DNA of 64,000 nucleotides from JBBWZH01 sp035544115 (GTDB taxonomy: Bacteria; Actinomycetota; Actinomycetes; Mycobacteriales; CADCTP01): positions 9,362,001-9,426,000 of the forward strand of contig OY970235.1 in NCBI GenBank assembly GCA_963714145.1, written 5' to 3'. A program made the position numbers and the translations under genes. This document shows, in pieces, positions 1-9,440 of the stretch. Within the stretch, counting starts at the first letter, position 1. The number at the start of each line of letters is the position of its first letter. The notes under the pieces were generated by a model that was given only the letters and a program-made list of their open reading frames with translations, made no database searches and was not told the DNA's origin.

Positions 1-136
1 GCAGAAGGGTACGCATTCTAAATGCCTCGTTTCGTGTCAGGTTCGGCGCCGTATCATGACGCCTCGCGACAACTCGGTCTCGGATCGATCGAGTACTCAT
101 ATCCATCTACGGCCCGATGCTTGCTCCCCCTTAAGG
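1..136. other. Left flank, no gene seen
   Basis: This is the host sequence into which the first IS1634-family element inserted. I see no convincing coding frame or RNA in it. The last five bases (TAAGG, 132-136) are repeated directly after the element at 9576-9580, so this flank and 9576 onward were contiguous before insertion. Confidence 0.5.
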
Positions 137-156
137 CCTGACTTCGGTCATTCGGG

Positions 157-1773
157 TTAGTGCCTGAGTCGGGGGTGCTTGATCGCGTCGAGGATCGCTT
201 GCTTGTCGGTGGGGATGGCGGGTGGGAAGGTCTGCTCGGCGCCGTTGATCGCGATGGTCGCTGACCGCAGTGGCCGTAGTTGGCGGATGATGTTGCGTAG
301 GGCGAGGCCGGTGCGGTTCTGGACTTCGCGGCTGACGGCCAGTGCGGTGAAGACGATGGTCAGGTGGGCCTCGATCGCGTCCTTGGTGTGGTGGAACATC
401 GGCCGGGCGCGGAGGTCGGTTTTGGACATCCGGAAGGACTGCTCGACGTGCCACAGGTCGTGGTAGCTGGCGATCACCTCGGCGGCGGGCATCTTCTCGG
501 CGTTGATGTTGGTGACGTAGCCCTTGAGGCCGACGAGCCGGCGTGCCCGCGCCAACGCCGACTGGTCCAGTGATCTGGCGCCGTTGGTGGTCTTGACGAA
601 CCGGGGCATGCGGGCGTTCTTGTTTCCGGCCACGACCTCCTTGGCCCGGTTCTCTTGCAGCGTGAGGGTCGTGGTGTCACGGACCGCCCGCTTGGTCGAG
701 TAGGCCCAGACCGCCCGCCAGGAGCCGGTGTGCTCGGCCGGGTTCCATACCGGTTCGGCCTTGACCTTGGCGTCGTTCTCGATGGTGCGCTGGGTTCTCG
801 GGGTGATGGTGTCGATGATCTGCCCGTCGGTGAACGCGTCACCGTGCCAACGGAAGTGGGACTCCAGGTCGACCGGGGCCTTGGTGAGGCGGGAGCCGAC
901 GATGAACCTCAGGTGCGCGTCGTCCAGCTCGCGCAGGTTGCTCGCGGACAACATCCCGGCGTCGGCCACGACGACCAGGTCGGCCAGGTCGTGGCGCTTC
1001 TGGAACGCCTGGATGATCGGGACGATGGTGGTGGTCTCGGCCTTGTTGCCCGGGAAGCAGCCGATCTCCAGGGGGAAGCCGTGGCGGTCGACCAGCAGGC
1101 CCACGACGACCTGCGGGTCAACACGGCGTTCCTTGGAGTAGCCGACCTTCCGCAGGTCGTCTTCCTTCTCAGCCTCGAAGTACAACGTCGTGACGTCGTA
1201 CAGGCACAGCGAGACATCACCGCTGGTCACCGCATGGTGGAAGCACACGGTCGCGATCTGGTCGCGGTAGCCGCGTCGCTGCGCCCGGCCCAGGGTCCGA
1301 CGCATCGTCTTCTCACTCGCCGGCGCCTGGCCCAGGTCAGAAAGGACGCGGCCGGTGTCCAGGATCGAGGTCGGCTCAACGATCCGGGCGATCACCAGAT
1401 CGCGAAAGGTCTCGTCCGCCACGACCCCGAACCCGAGGTCGGAGTAGACCCCGGCGAACACCTCGAACAGCAGCCGCGACGACGTGCCCACGACCCGCGG
1501 GGCCGCCACCAGTGACCGATCGACGCGCTGCTGCTGCATGGCGAACAGCCCCACGTCCGCAGCGGGCGCGACCAGCCCCGCCTTCGGCGGCGTGGCTTCG
1601 ATACCGAGGTCGAACCCGTCCTGGCCGGCGTCCACGAGCAGCCCACGGGCACGCTCAAGCAGCAGACCCAACTCGGCCTCAGTATGCGCGGAACCCAGAT
1701 GAGTAACGATCCGCCGGCGCCCATCAACGTACTCAGCGATCTGCACAGCCGTCGCGCCCGAAGCCGTCCGGAC
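157..1773 (-). pseudogene. IS1634-family transposase, 5' end cut off by IS21
   Basis: This is a DDE transposase of the IS1634 group (IS4 superfamily). The family's landmarks are readable: the N-terminal HLGSAH segment, a VVVADAGM segment around the second catalytic Asp, and the C-terminal EQSFRMSK motif that carries the catalytic Glu. An ATG at 1744-1746 opens a 529-codon frame, but homology starts earlier. Reading from 1773 across the IS21 gives a GTG start at 9462-9464 (VAWVRRVRTASG), matching the start of the second IS1634-type transposase at 6120. The gene is thus split after about eight codons. Whether the internal ATG yields active protein is unknown. Confidence 0.85.
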
Positions 1774-1941
1774 TGTCGGCGCTCACGAAATTCCCCAGTT
1801 GTCGGGTTTGACGCTCAGGTAATTCCCCACCCCGGTTGCTCGTCGCTCAGGTAATTCCCATGGGGACGGCGAGCGTGCCGTCGGGTGGTGGTCCTCGCTA
1901 GTCGTGCAGGGTGCTGCCTCGTCCGGGTGACGGGGGAGCCG

Positions 1942-3630
1942 ATGGCGAGGAGAACGTTCGACGTGGTCGATGTGACCGAGATCTTGATCCACTGGTATGC
2001 GGGCCGCTCGCTGAGCGAGGTGTCGGTGTCGCTGGGGGTGGACCGCAAGACGATCCGTAAGTACCTGGCCCCGGCGGTGGCCGCGGGGCTGGCCCCGGGT
2101 GGGCCGGCGATGACGGCCGGGGACTGGGGCGAGCTGGTGGCTGGCTGGTTCCCGCAGCTGGCCGACACCAGGCTGCGGCAGACGACGTGGCCGCAGATCG
2201 CCGCGCATCACGAGTACATCGTGGAGATGCTGAAGGCCGGGGTGACGCAGGCGACGATCCACCAGCGGCTGCGTGACGAGCAGGGTCTGGCCGCCAGTGT
2301 GGCGTCGCTGAAGCGGTATGTGGCGGCCAACGTCGCGGAGGAGGCGCGGCGGGACCGGGTGGTGGTGCTGCGGGAGGAGACCGACACCCCGCCCGGTGAG
2401 GAAGCTCAGATCGACTACGGGCACCTGGGGCACTGGGTCGAGCCGGGCACGGGCCGGCGGCGGCGGGTGTGGGCGTTCGCGATGGTGCTGGCCTGCTCGC
2501 GGTACCTGTTCGTGCGCCCGGTCCTGGTGATGGATCAGCGGGCGTGGACCGAGGCGCACGTGGCGGCGTTCGCGTTCTTCGGCGGCGCCCCTGCGCGGCT
2601 GGTGCCGGACAATCTGCGGACCGGGGTGGACCGGCCGGACCTGTATGACCCGAAGATCAACCGGTCCTATGCCGAGCTGGCCGACCACCACGGGGTGCTG
2701 GTCGACCCGGCGCGGGCGGGCAAGCCGCGGGACAAGGCCCGTATCGAGCGGCCGATGCCCTATATCCGGGACAGCTTCTGGCGCGGGCGGGAGTTCACCT
2801 CGCTCGCGCAGATGCAGGCAGCCGCGGTCGAGTGGTCCCTGCAGGTCGCCGGCCGGCGGGCATGCCGGCCACTGCACGGCGCCGCGCCCGCCGCGGTGTT
2901 CGCGGCGATCGAGGCCGCGGCGCTGCGGCCGCTGCCGGCGCGGGAGTTCGTGCTCGCCAGCTGGTCGAGGGCCACCGTCGGGCCGGACATCCACGCCAAG
3001 GTCGGGCGCACGATCTACTCGGTGCCCTGGCGGCTGATCGGTGAGCGGCTCGACGCCCGGGCCACCCCGACCACCGTGCAGCTGTTCCACAATGGACAGT
3101 TGGTCGCCACGCACCCGGTCAAGACGCAGGGGAAGCAGACCGACTTCGCCCACTACCCGCCGGAGAAGGTCGCGTTCCGGATGCGGACCCCGATCTGGTG
3201 CCGCACCCGCGCCGGGCAGATCGGCCCGGCCACCGCCGAGGTGATCGCCGGCCTGCTGGCGGTCAACGCACTGTTCCGGCTCCGCGCCGCCCAAGGCGTG
3301 CTCGGCCTGGCCGACAAATACAGCACTGCGCGGCTGGAGGCCGCCTGCGCCAAGGCCACCGCAGTCGGGGACCCCTCCTACCGCACCATCAAAGGAATCC
3401 TCGCCGCCGGCGTCGAGACCGACCCGCCCGCGCCGGCCGCCGGTGACGGCGGTGCCGCCGCGCACCTGCGTGGCCCGACGCAGCTGTTCTCCAACGTCGT
3501 CCCCCTGCCCACCGTCCCCCTGCCGACCACGACCGGCCCGCTCGGCCAGGACCCGGCCACCTCGGGCGAGGCCCACACCGGCCACGGTGAGGGCTGTGAC
3601 GACGACCGCGCCGAGGGAACAGCGCCATGA
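1942..3630 (+). CDS. istA: IS21-family transposase IstA
   Basis: This 562-aa IS21 transposase cuts and joins the element ends. The N-terminus has a helix-turn-helix (LSEVSVSLGVDRKTIRKYL). The RNase H-fold catalytic residues are visible as Asp in AQIDYG, Asp in LVPDNLRTG and Glu in DKARIERPM. The ATG at 1942 (ARRTFDVVDV follows) is preferred because the helix-turn-helix begins soon after; the frame is open upstream to 1885. The stop overlaps the start of the next small ORF in an ATGA at 3627-3630. The predicted protein is identical to the copy at 16767-18455, so the duplication is recent. The gene looks intact even though its partner istB is broken. Confidence 0.93.
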   Translation: MARRTFDVVDVTEILIHWYAGRSLSEVSVSLGVDRKTIRKYLAPAVAAGLAPGGPAMTAGDWGELVAGWFPQLADTRLRQTTWPQIAAHHEYIVEMLKAGVTQATIHQRLRDEQGLAASVASLKRYVAANVAEEARRDRVVVLREETDTPPGEEAQIDYGHLGHWVEPGTGRRRRVWAFAMVLACSRYLFVRPVLVMDQRAWTEAHVAAFAFFGGAPARLVPDNLRTGVDRPDLYDPKINRSYAELADHHGVLVDPARAGKPRDKARIERPMPYIRDSFWRGREFTSLAQMQAAAVEWSLQVAGRRACRPLHGAAPAAVFAAIEAAALRPLPAREFVLASWSRATVGPDIHAKVGRTIYSVPWRLIGERLDARATPTTVQLFHNGQLVATHPVKTQGKQTDFAHYPPEKVAFRMRTPIWCRTRAGQIGPATAEVIAGLLAVNALFRLRAAQGVLGLADKYSTARLEAACAKATAVGDPSYRTIKGILAAGVETDPPAPAAGDGGAAAHLRGPTQLFSNVVPLPTVPLPTTTGPLGQDPATSGEAHTGHGEGCDDDRAEGTAP

Positions 3631-3860
3631 CCCAGACCACCCAGACCAAGACCGCCCACGCCGCCGCCGGGCCGGCCTACCCGCTGCCCACACCGGCGGC
3701 CGATCCCCGGTTCACCTACGGCCTGATCCTTGATCTCGCCGACGTACTCACCGCCCACAGCTACCCGCCACCGGCGGGCACCGACTGGGTGGACCTGATG
3801 AGCGCCGTGTTCGGCTTCCTCTACCAGCCCGACCGCCAGCCCAAGCAGGAGACCCGATGA
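3627..3860 (+). CDS. Small ORF between istA and istB
   Basis: This 77-aa ORF is linked to both neighbours by 4-bp ATGA overlaps (3627-3630 and 3857-3860), so all three genes look translationally coupled. The protein is Pro/Thr/Ala-rich at the N-terminus and has a more hydrophobic central part (FTYGLILDLADVLTAHSY). I recognise no domain. It is conserved unchanged in IS21 copy b. Classical IS21 elements carry only istA and istB, so this may be an accessory factor or simply a coupling ORF. Confidence 0.6.
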   Translation: MTQTTQTKTAHAAAGPAYPLPTPAADPRFTYGLILDLADVLTAHSYPPPAGTDWVDLMSAVFGFLYQPDRQPKQETR

Positions 3861-4205
3861 CCGTCCTGGACACCGCCCTGCACGACAGCCTGCGCGCGCT
3901 GAAGCTCTCCGGCATGCTGCACACCCTCGACGCCCGCCTGGTCCAAGCCCAAGCCGGCGAACTCGGCCACCTGGACTTCCTCCAAGTCCTCTGCCACGAC
4001 GAAATCACCCGCCGCGAAGCCATGGGCATGGAGCGGCGGCTGCGCCGCGCCCGGTTCGAACACCCCGTCACCCTCGAGGAGTTCGACTTCACCGCCAACC
4101 CCAAACTCCCCGCCGCCCAGATCCGCGACCTCGCCGCCCTGCGCTGGCTCGCCGCTGGCGAGTCCGTGATCCTGCACGGCCCGGTCGGCGTCGGGAAAAC
4201 CCATG

Positions 4206-4332
4206 TCGCACAAGGCCTCGGACACCTCGCCATCCGCCGCGGCGCCGACGTCCGCTTCACCAAAACCAGCCGCGCCCTGGCCGACCTCGCCGGCGGCCAC
4301 GCCGACCGCACCTGGCCCCGCCGCCTCGCCGA
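4206..4332 (+). repeat. 127-bp direct repeat, left copy
   Basis: These 127 bases of istB coding sequence occur again at 7645-7771, directly abutting the two ends of the IS1634-family element at 4333-7644. The intact istB copy at 15764-16540 has the segment once, so this is a target-site duplication and not a native repeat. IS1634 of Mycoplasma is known for long, size-variable target duplications, which fits. Confidence 0.85.
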
Positions 4333-4423
4333 CCTGACTTCCGCCAAGATCGCGAGGTGATCGCGTCGGCGGGTCGCTGGCCTGCGGGTTGGCTGATCGG
4401 GGTGGCTGTTTTTGTGCACTAAG

Positions 4424-6092
4424 CCTGGATCCACCGAACGGCTGTTCAGTTCGGCGTGTGGCTGACAGGAAAGTGCCTCCTGACTTGCGACGATGGATTT
4501 GCTGAAGACCCAGAGTCGCCGAGTCAGAGAGGCACTCGTAGTGAGGTTATCGCAGTCGTGGCGGCAGGCGGTCGCCCGGTTCGACGAGGAGAACCTCGTG
4601 TCGTGTGCGGGCCTGGTTCCGGTGATGCGGCTGGCCGAGGCCGCCGGGCTGCATGATCTGGTGTCCGACGCGGTGCGGATCGACGATCCGCCGATCCCCT
4701 CGACTGGGGTGAACCCGGCCGGGAAGGTCGCCTCGATCGTGGCGGGTATGGCCGCTGGCGCGGACAGCATCGATGACCTGGACGTGCTGCGCCACGGCGG
4801 TATGGGTGAGCTGTTCGGCGAGGTGTACGCGCCCTCGACGCTCGGCTCGTTCCTGCGGGCGTTTACCTGGGGGCACGTGCTGCAGTTGGCCGCAGCCGCC
4901 CGGGGGTTCCTGGTCAGCTTGACCAGGCGGGTGCCGGTGCTGCCCGGCGCCGAGCAGATGGCCTATGTGGACATTGACGCGCTGCTGCGGCGGGTCTACG
5001 GGAAGCGCAAGCAGGGCGCGCGGTTCGGACATGCGAAGGTCGGTGGGTACGATGTGCGGTTGCGCGGCCTGTCGCCGCTGGTGGCCACCATCTGCACGCC
5101 AGTGGCGGCGCCGCTGGTGGCCGCGGTGCGGCTGCGGGCCGGGAACGCGAACTCGGCCAAGGGCGCGGCCAGCCTGCTGACCGAGGCGCTGAGCACAGCC
5201 AGGGCGGCCGGCGCGTGCGGGCCGGTGCTGGTCCGCGCCGACTCGCAATACTTCGCCGGGAAACTCGTCACCGCCGCCCGCCGGGCCGGCGCGATGGTCT
5301 CGATCAGCGTGCCGGCGAACAAGACGATCAGGGCCGCGGCTGCGGGTATCCCGGCCGAGGCGTGGCAGCCGGTGCACTATCCGCAGGCGGTCGTTGACCC
5401 CGACACCGGCGAGCTGATCTCCGACGCCCAGGTCGCCGAGACCGCGCACACCGCCTTCGCCGGCACCCGCCACGAAGTGACCGGACGGCTGATCATCCGC
5501 CGGGTCCGCGAGCACGGCGGCGGGCAGGACGAACTGTTCCCCCTCTGGCGCTATCACGCGTTCTTCACCACCACCAGCCTGTCCACTGTGGACGCTGACG
5601 TCACCCACCGGCAGCACGCGGTCGTGGAGACGGTGTTCGCCGACCTGATCGACGGGCCGCTGGCCCACCTGCCCTCAGGCCGGTTCGCGGCCAACGCCGC
5701 CTGGCTGGTCTGTGTGGCCATGTCTCACAACCTGTCCCGCGCCGCCGGGGTCCTGGCCGGCCGGTTGCACGCCAAGGCCCGAGGCGCCACCCTGCGCCGC
5801 CACCTCGTCCTGGTCCCGGCCCGGCTGGCCCGCCCCGCCGGCCGACCCACCCTGCACCTGCCGGCGTACTGGCCCTGGCAGCAGGCCTGGACGAACCTCC
5901 ACACCGCGGCACCCGGACCACCCGCGACCGCCTGACAACCCCGCCAGCCCAGCAACGGGCCCGACCCGAGACCCGAACGTGGAAAGGCTGGGCAGACCAG
6001 CCAAACAAATCCGCCCGCGCCCCCAGAACAACATCACCAGCCCGCCGGCGACCTCACCACGCGATCATCGGTATCGGTTCGGTGGATCGAGG
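4424..6092 (+). mobile_element. IS1380-family element
   Basis: The element is bounded by imperfect inverted repeats: CCTGGATCCACCGAAC at 4424, and at 6092 the complement of CCTCGATCCACCGAAC. A 5-bp duplication CTAAG (4419-4423, 6093-6097) marks the insertion into the left part of the IS1634-family element b. It contains one transposase ORF filling most of its length. Confidence 0.85.
4493..5935 (+). CDS. IS1380-family transposase
   Basis: This 480-aa DDE transposase is close to the usual IS1380 length. Likely catalytic positions are Asp in AYVDIDALLRRVYG, Asp in VLVRADSQYF and Glu in HAVVETVFADLIDG. An ATG at 4493 gives the longest protein; a GTG at 4541 (VRLSQSWRQ) is an equally plausible start, since family members usually begin close to the FDEENLVSCAGL region. 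The gene reads through without interruption, so the element may be mobile. Confidence 0.88.
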   Translation: MDLLKTQSRRVREALVVRLSQSWRQAVARFDEENLVSCAGLVPVMRLAEAAGLHDLVSDAVRIDDPPIPSTGVNPAGKVASIVAGMAAGADSIDDLDVLRHGGMGELFGEVYAPSTLGSFLRAFTWGHVLQLAAAARGFLVSLTRRVPVLPGAEQMAYVDIDALLRRVYGKRKQGARFGHAKVGGYDVRLRGLSPLVATICTPVAAPLVAAVRLRAGNANSAKGAASLLTEALSTARAAGACGPVLVRADSQYFAGKLVTAARRAGAMVSISVPANKTIRAAAAGIPAEAWQPVHYPQAVVDPDTGELISDAQVAETAHTAFAGTRHEVTGRLIIRRVREHGGGQDELFPLWRYHAFFTTTSLSTVDADVTHRQHAVVETVFADLIDGPLAHLPSGRFAANAAWLVCVAMSHNLSRAAGVLAGRLHAKARGATLRRHLVLVPARLARPAGRPTLHLPAYWPWQQAWTNLHTAAPGPPATA

Positions 6093-6119
6093 CTAAGCCG
6101 GCTCGTAGGGTGCGGGGCT

Positions 6120-7610
6120 GTGGCGTATGTGCGCACGGTGCGGACCGCGTCGGGGGCGACCGCGGTGCAGATCGTGTACTCCAACCGGCGCGGGTCACGG
6201 ACGATGGACCATCTCGGTTCGGCGCACGACGAGGCGGAGTTGGAGGCGTTGAAGGCGGCCGCGTACCAGCGGCTCGCGGCCGGGCAGGACGCGCTGGACC
6301 TGGGTTTGGGCGTGGCCGGCTCGGCCGGTGCCCCGTTGGAGATCCTCGCGTCGCGGATGGGGCATCTGTTCGACGGGCTGTGCCGCGCCTACGAGGCGGT
6401 CGGTCTGGGCGAGGCCACCGGCGGGGACGCGGTGTTCCGGGACCTGGTGCTGGCGCGGATCATCGAGCCGACCAGCAAGCTGGACTCGCGGCGGGTCCTG
6501 GACGAGGTCGGCGTCGCCGCGGTGTCCTACCGCACCGTCGAGCGCAGTCTGCCGGGCTACGCGAGCGAGGCCTGGCGCCGGCGGCTTGGGGCGGCCTGCG
6601 CGGCGCACGCGGCGCTCGGCCCAGCCTCCCTGGTGCTCTACGACGTGAGCACGCTGTACTTCGAGACCGATGTCGGCGACGGGTTCCGCGAGCCGGGGTT
6701 CTCCAAGGAACGCCGGTTGGAGCCGCAGATCACTATCGGGCTGCTCACCGACGCGGCCGGGTTCCCGCTGATGGTCGAGGCGTTCGAGGGGAACAAGGCC
6801 GAGACCGCGACCATGCTCCCGGTGATCAGGGCGTTCATGGCCGCCCACCAACTGCGTGATGTGACCGTAGTGGCCGACGCGGGGATGGTCTCCGACGCCA
6901 ACCGCAAGGCGATCGAGGACGCCGGCCTGTCCTTCATCCTCGGCGCCCGCATCCCCGACATCCCTTACGTCGTAGCCGCGTGGCGCCGCGAGCACCCGGA
7001 CACCGAGCCCGCCGACGGGCAGATCTTCACCCAGCCCTGGCCCGCCGGCCCCACCGACAAGCGCCGCGACCAGGTCATCTACTACCAGTACAAGGCCGAC
7101 CGGGCCCGCCGCACCCTGCGCGGCATCGACGAACAGGTCGCCAAGGCCGAGAAGGCCGTCGCGGGCAAGACACCGGTCAAACGCAACCGGTTCGTCAAGC
7201 TCACCGGCGCGGACAAGTCCGTCAACCGCCAGCTTGAGACCAAAGCCCGCGCCCTGGCCGGCTTCAAGGGCTACATCACCAACCTCGCCGACCCGACGCC
7301 GGAGTTCGTCCTCGACGCCTACCACCGGCTCTACAACATCGAGAAGTCGTTCCGGATGTCCAAACACGACCTCGCCGCCCGGCCGATCTACCACCACAAG
7401 CGCGAGTCGATCGACGCGCACCTGACCATCGTCTTCGCCGCCCTCGCAGTCACCCGACACGTCGAGGCGCGCACCGGCTGGTCGATCCGCCGGTTCGTCC
7501 GTACCGCCCGCCGCTACCGCACCGTCCAGATCCGCGCCGGCCAGCAGATCCTCACCGCCGAAGACCCCCTCCCGACCGACCTCCGCAGCGCGCTCGCCCT
7601 CATCGTCTGA
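6120..7610 (+). CDS. IS1634-family transposase, intact
   Basis: This is a 496-aa DDE transposase. The GTG at 6120 gives the N-terminus VAYVRTVRTASGATAVQ, matching the reconstructed start of the IS1634-type transposase at 157-1773. Landmarks include DHLGSAHDEAEL, VTVVADAGMVSDANRK (second Asp region) and NIEKSFRMSKHDLAARP (Glu region). It reaches almost to the right inverted repeat at 7629. It is the only uninterrupted IS1634-type transposase in the window. Confidence 0.9.
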   Translation: MAYVRTVRTASGATAVQIVYSNRRGSRTMDHLGSAHDEAELEALKAAAYQRLAAGQDALDLGLGVAGSAGAPLEILASRMGHLFDGLCRAYEAVGLGEATGGDAVFRDLVLARIIEPTSKLDSRRVLDEVGVAAVSYRTVERSLPGYASEAWRRRLGAACAAHAALGPASLVLYDVSTLYFETDVGDGFREPGFSKERRLEPQITIGLLTDAAGFPLMVEAFEGNKAETATMLPVIRAFMAAHQLRDVTVVADAGMVSDANRKAIEDAGLSFILGARIPDIPYVVAAWRREHPDTEPADGQIFTQPWPAGPTDKRRDQVIYYQYKADRARRTLRGIDEQVAKAEKAVAGKTPVKRNRFVKLTGADKSVNRQLETKARALAGFKGYITNLADPTPEFVLDAYHRLYNIEKSFRMSKHDLAARPIYHHKRESIDAHLTIVFAALAVTRHVEARTGWSIRRFVRTARRYRTVQIRAGQQILTAEDPLPTDLRSALALIV

Positions 7611-7644
7611 GCCAGGCCTACGCACTAACTTGGCGGAAGTCAGG

Positions 7645-7771
7645 TCGCACAAGGCCTCGGACACCTCGCCATCCGCCGCGGCGCCGACGTCCGCTTCACC
7701 AAAACCAGCCGCGCCCTGGCCGACCTCGCCGGCGGCCACGCCGACCGCACCTGGCCCCGCCGCCTCGCCGA
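7645..7771 (+). repeat. 127-bp direct repeat, right copy
   Basis: This is the right-hand copy of the target duplication flanking the IS1634-family element b; the left copy is at 4206-4332. From 7772 the istB reading frame continues as in the intact copy (ELTRPDVLILDD). Confidence 0.85.
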
Positions 7772-8033
7772 ACTCACCCGACCCGACGTCCTCATCCTCG
7801 ACGACTTCGCCATGCGCGAACTCACCCCGACCCAAGCCGACGACCTCTACGAACTCGTCTCCGAACGCGCCCGCACCGGCCGGTCACTCATCATCACCGC
7901 CAACCGCGCACCCGCCGACTGGTACCCGCTGTTCCCCAACCCCGTCGTCGCCGAGTCCCTGCTGGACCGGCTTGGACCGTTCCCGCTTTGGTGGACACCG
8001 TGATTAGCTGCCCGGTCCGCCGGGAGATACGGA

Positions 8034-8354
8034 ATGGGTTCGACACGCCGTAGTTTTACCGAGGAGTACAAGGCGCAGGCGGTAGCTTTCGTCATTGAGG
8101 ACCGTCGGCCGGTTGCCGAGGTGGCGCGGAACATCGGCGTCCATGAGATGACGCTGAGGAAATGGGTGAACAGAGCGAAGGACGACGCCGAGCCGCCGAA
8201 ACCGGCGGACGCGCCGCTGGGTGAGGCGGAGCGGGCCGAGCTGGTGCGGCTCCGCGCGGAACTGAAGGACGCCCGCGCGGAGAACATCGAGTTGCAGATG
8301 CAGGTCGAGTTCGCAAAAAAAGTAGCGTCCTGGTTTGCGAAGGGAAAGCAGTGA
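8034..8354 (+). CDS. IS3-family OrfA (helix-turn-helix protein)
   Basis: This 106-aa protein has the N-terminal HTH typical of IS3 OrfA (FTEEYKAQAVAFVIE, then VAEVARNIGVHEMTLRKWV) and a C-terminal leucine-zipper-like coiled coil (LVRLRAELKDARAENIELQ). The TGA stop overlaps a GTG start of orfB (GTGA at 8351-8354). The protein is identical to that of copy b. Confidence 0.9.
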   Translation: MGSTRRSFTEEYKAQAVAFVIEDRRPVAEVARNIGVHEMTLRKWVNRAKDDAEPPKPADAPLGEAERAELVRLRAELKDARAENIELQMQVEFAKKVASWFAKGKQ

Positions 8355-9236
8355 AGTTCGCTGCCATCGCGGACTGGGCTGACACCGGAGCCTTTCCCGT
8401 CGCGTTCATGTGCCGCCGAGCTGGACGTGTCCCGCTCGGGCTACTACGCCTGGCTGACGGCCGCGCCGTCCGCCCGCGCCACCGACGACGCGGCGCTGAG
8501 CACCCTGATCGCCACCCTGTACCGGCACGGCCGCGGCAACCCCGGCGTCCGCCGCGTCCGCGCCGGCCTGGCCGCGCTGGGCCGCAACCTGTCCCACAAA
8601 CGGGTCTGGCGCCTGATGCGCGCCGCTGGCCTGCGCGGACGCCACCCCAGAGCCTGGAAACGCACCACCATCGCCGGCGACCACCCGGTCCCCGCACCCG
8701 ACCTGATCGGCCGGAACTTCACCGCCGAACACCCGAACCAGCGCTGGTGCGGGGATATCACCTACATCAAAACCTGGGACGGCTGGGCCTACCTCGCGAC
8801 CGTCATCGACCTGCACTCCAGGACCGTCGTCGGCTGGGCCATCGCCGACCACATGCGCACCGACCTCGTCACCGCCGCCCTGGACATGGCCATCGCCCGG
8901 CGCCACCCACCGGCCGGTGTCATCTTCCACAGCGACCGCGGAACGCAATACACGTCTGGCCAGTTCGACCGGTACTGCACGAAGAACAAGATACGCCGAT
9001 CACTCGGCCGGACCGGAATCTGCTACGACAACGCCGTCTCCGAATCATTCTTCGCGACCTACAAGAAGGAACTCATCCACACCCGGCCCTGGCCGACTCT
9101 CAAAACCCTGAAGAAAGAGACGTCCGACTGGATCGAAACCTACTACAACACCATCCGCCGCCACTCAACCCTCGAATACTTGACACCCGCAGAATACGAA
9201 CTAGGCTACAGACACCTCAACCAATTGGCAGCCTAA
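8351..9236 (+). pseudogene. IS3-family OrfB transposase, frameshifted
   Basis: This is an rve-type DDE transposase. Compared with the intact 294-aa copy at 14081-14965, an extra G near 8417-8419 (GCCGCCGAGCTGG versus GCCGCCAGCTGG) shifts the frame after FMCR. The rest, from about 8420 on, is intact in the second frame and retains WCGDITYIKT, FHSDRGTQY and SESFFATYKKE, the three catalytic positions. An internal ATG at 8427 could express a protein lacking about 25 residues. Either this copy is dead or the base is a sequencing error. Confidence 0.85.
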
Positions 9237-9440
9237 AACCGCTGTCCAAAAAAGCGGGAACACTCCAGCTCATCAACACCAGCCACCAGATCCTCATGAC
9301 CGGACCCAGCTACCGCCCCAACAAGCGACCCGGGCGAGCCGCCTCGACACCGAAGGAGGCCAACCAGTAGAACAACCCCCGAGGCCCACCCCCTGGGGAA
9401 TTATCTGAACACAGCCCCGGGAATTATGTGAGCGTCGACA

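Larger units (their letters stand above)
4333..7644 (+). mobile_element. IS1634-family element b (carries a nested IS1380)
   Basis: The ends are perfect 16-bp inverted repeats, CCTGACTTCCGCCAAG at 4333-4348 and its complement at 7629-7644, immediately flanked by a 127-bp target duplication in istB. The element carries one intact transposase (6120-7610). An IS1380-family element (4424-6092) sits in its left non-coding part. The ends share the CCTGACTTC start with element a (137-9575), but the two transposases differ considerably, so they are related elements and not copies. Confidence 0.9.
7973..9267 (+). mobile_element. IS3-family element, copy a
   Basis: The 1295-bp element has imperfect terminal inverted repeats (TGGACCGTTCCCGCTTTGGT at 7973; the complement of TGGAGTGTTCCCGCTTTTTT ending at 9267) and a 3-bp duplication GCT (7970-7972, 9268-9270) within istB. 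It carries orfA and orfB. Copy b, inverted, lies at 14050-15343 and is nearly identical; copy a has one extra base in orfB that shifts the frame. Confidence 0.92.
3857..9370 (+). pseudogene. istB: istB ATPase, broken into three pieces by two insertions
   Basis: IstB is the AAA+ helper ATPase of IS21 transposition. The intact 258-aa version is at 15764-16540 (minus). Here the first piece (3857-4332) carries the Walker A motif GPVGVGKTHVA. It is cut by an IS1634-family element, leaving a chimeric end (DLTSAKIAR, stop 4360). The second piece resumes at 7772, after the repeat 7645-7771, with the Walker B region VLILDDFAMRE, and runs to 7972, where the IS3 element enters. The last piece (9268-9370) supplies the C-terminus ending PKEANQ. 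The gene cannot make full-length protein. Confidence 0.9.
1774..9440 (+). mobile_element. IS21-family element, copy a (interrupted twice)
   Basis: The termini are TGTCGGCGCTCAC at 1774 and the complement of TGTCGACGCTCACATAATTC ending at 9440, with a 6-bp duplication CCGGAC (1768-1773, 9441-9446). Inside the ends the motif GCTCAnnnAATTCCC recurs (three times at 1781-1860, twice at 9400-9435), as expected for the multiple transposase-binding repeats of IS21 elements. Gene order is istA, a 77-codon ORF, istB. The istB gene is broken by an IS1634-family element at 4333 and an IS3-family element at 7973. The uninterrupted version is copy b at 15694-18623. Confidence 0.9.

Noticed and set aside
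1783..3693. Very long open frame antisense to istA (636 codons)
   Set aside because: It is rich in Gly/Arg/Pro/His without any motif and mirrors the IstA codon pattern. High GC makes such antisense frames common; the same shadow recurs opposite IS21 copy b.
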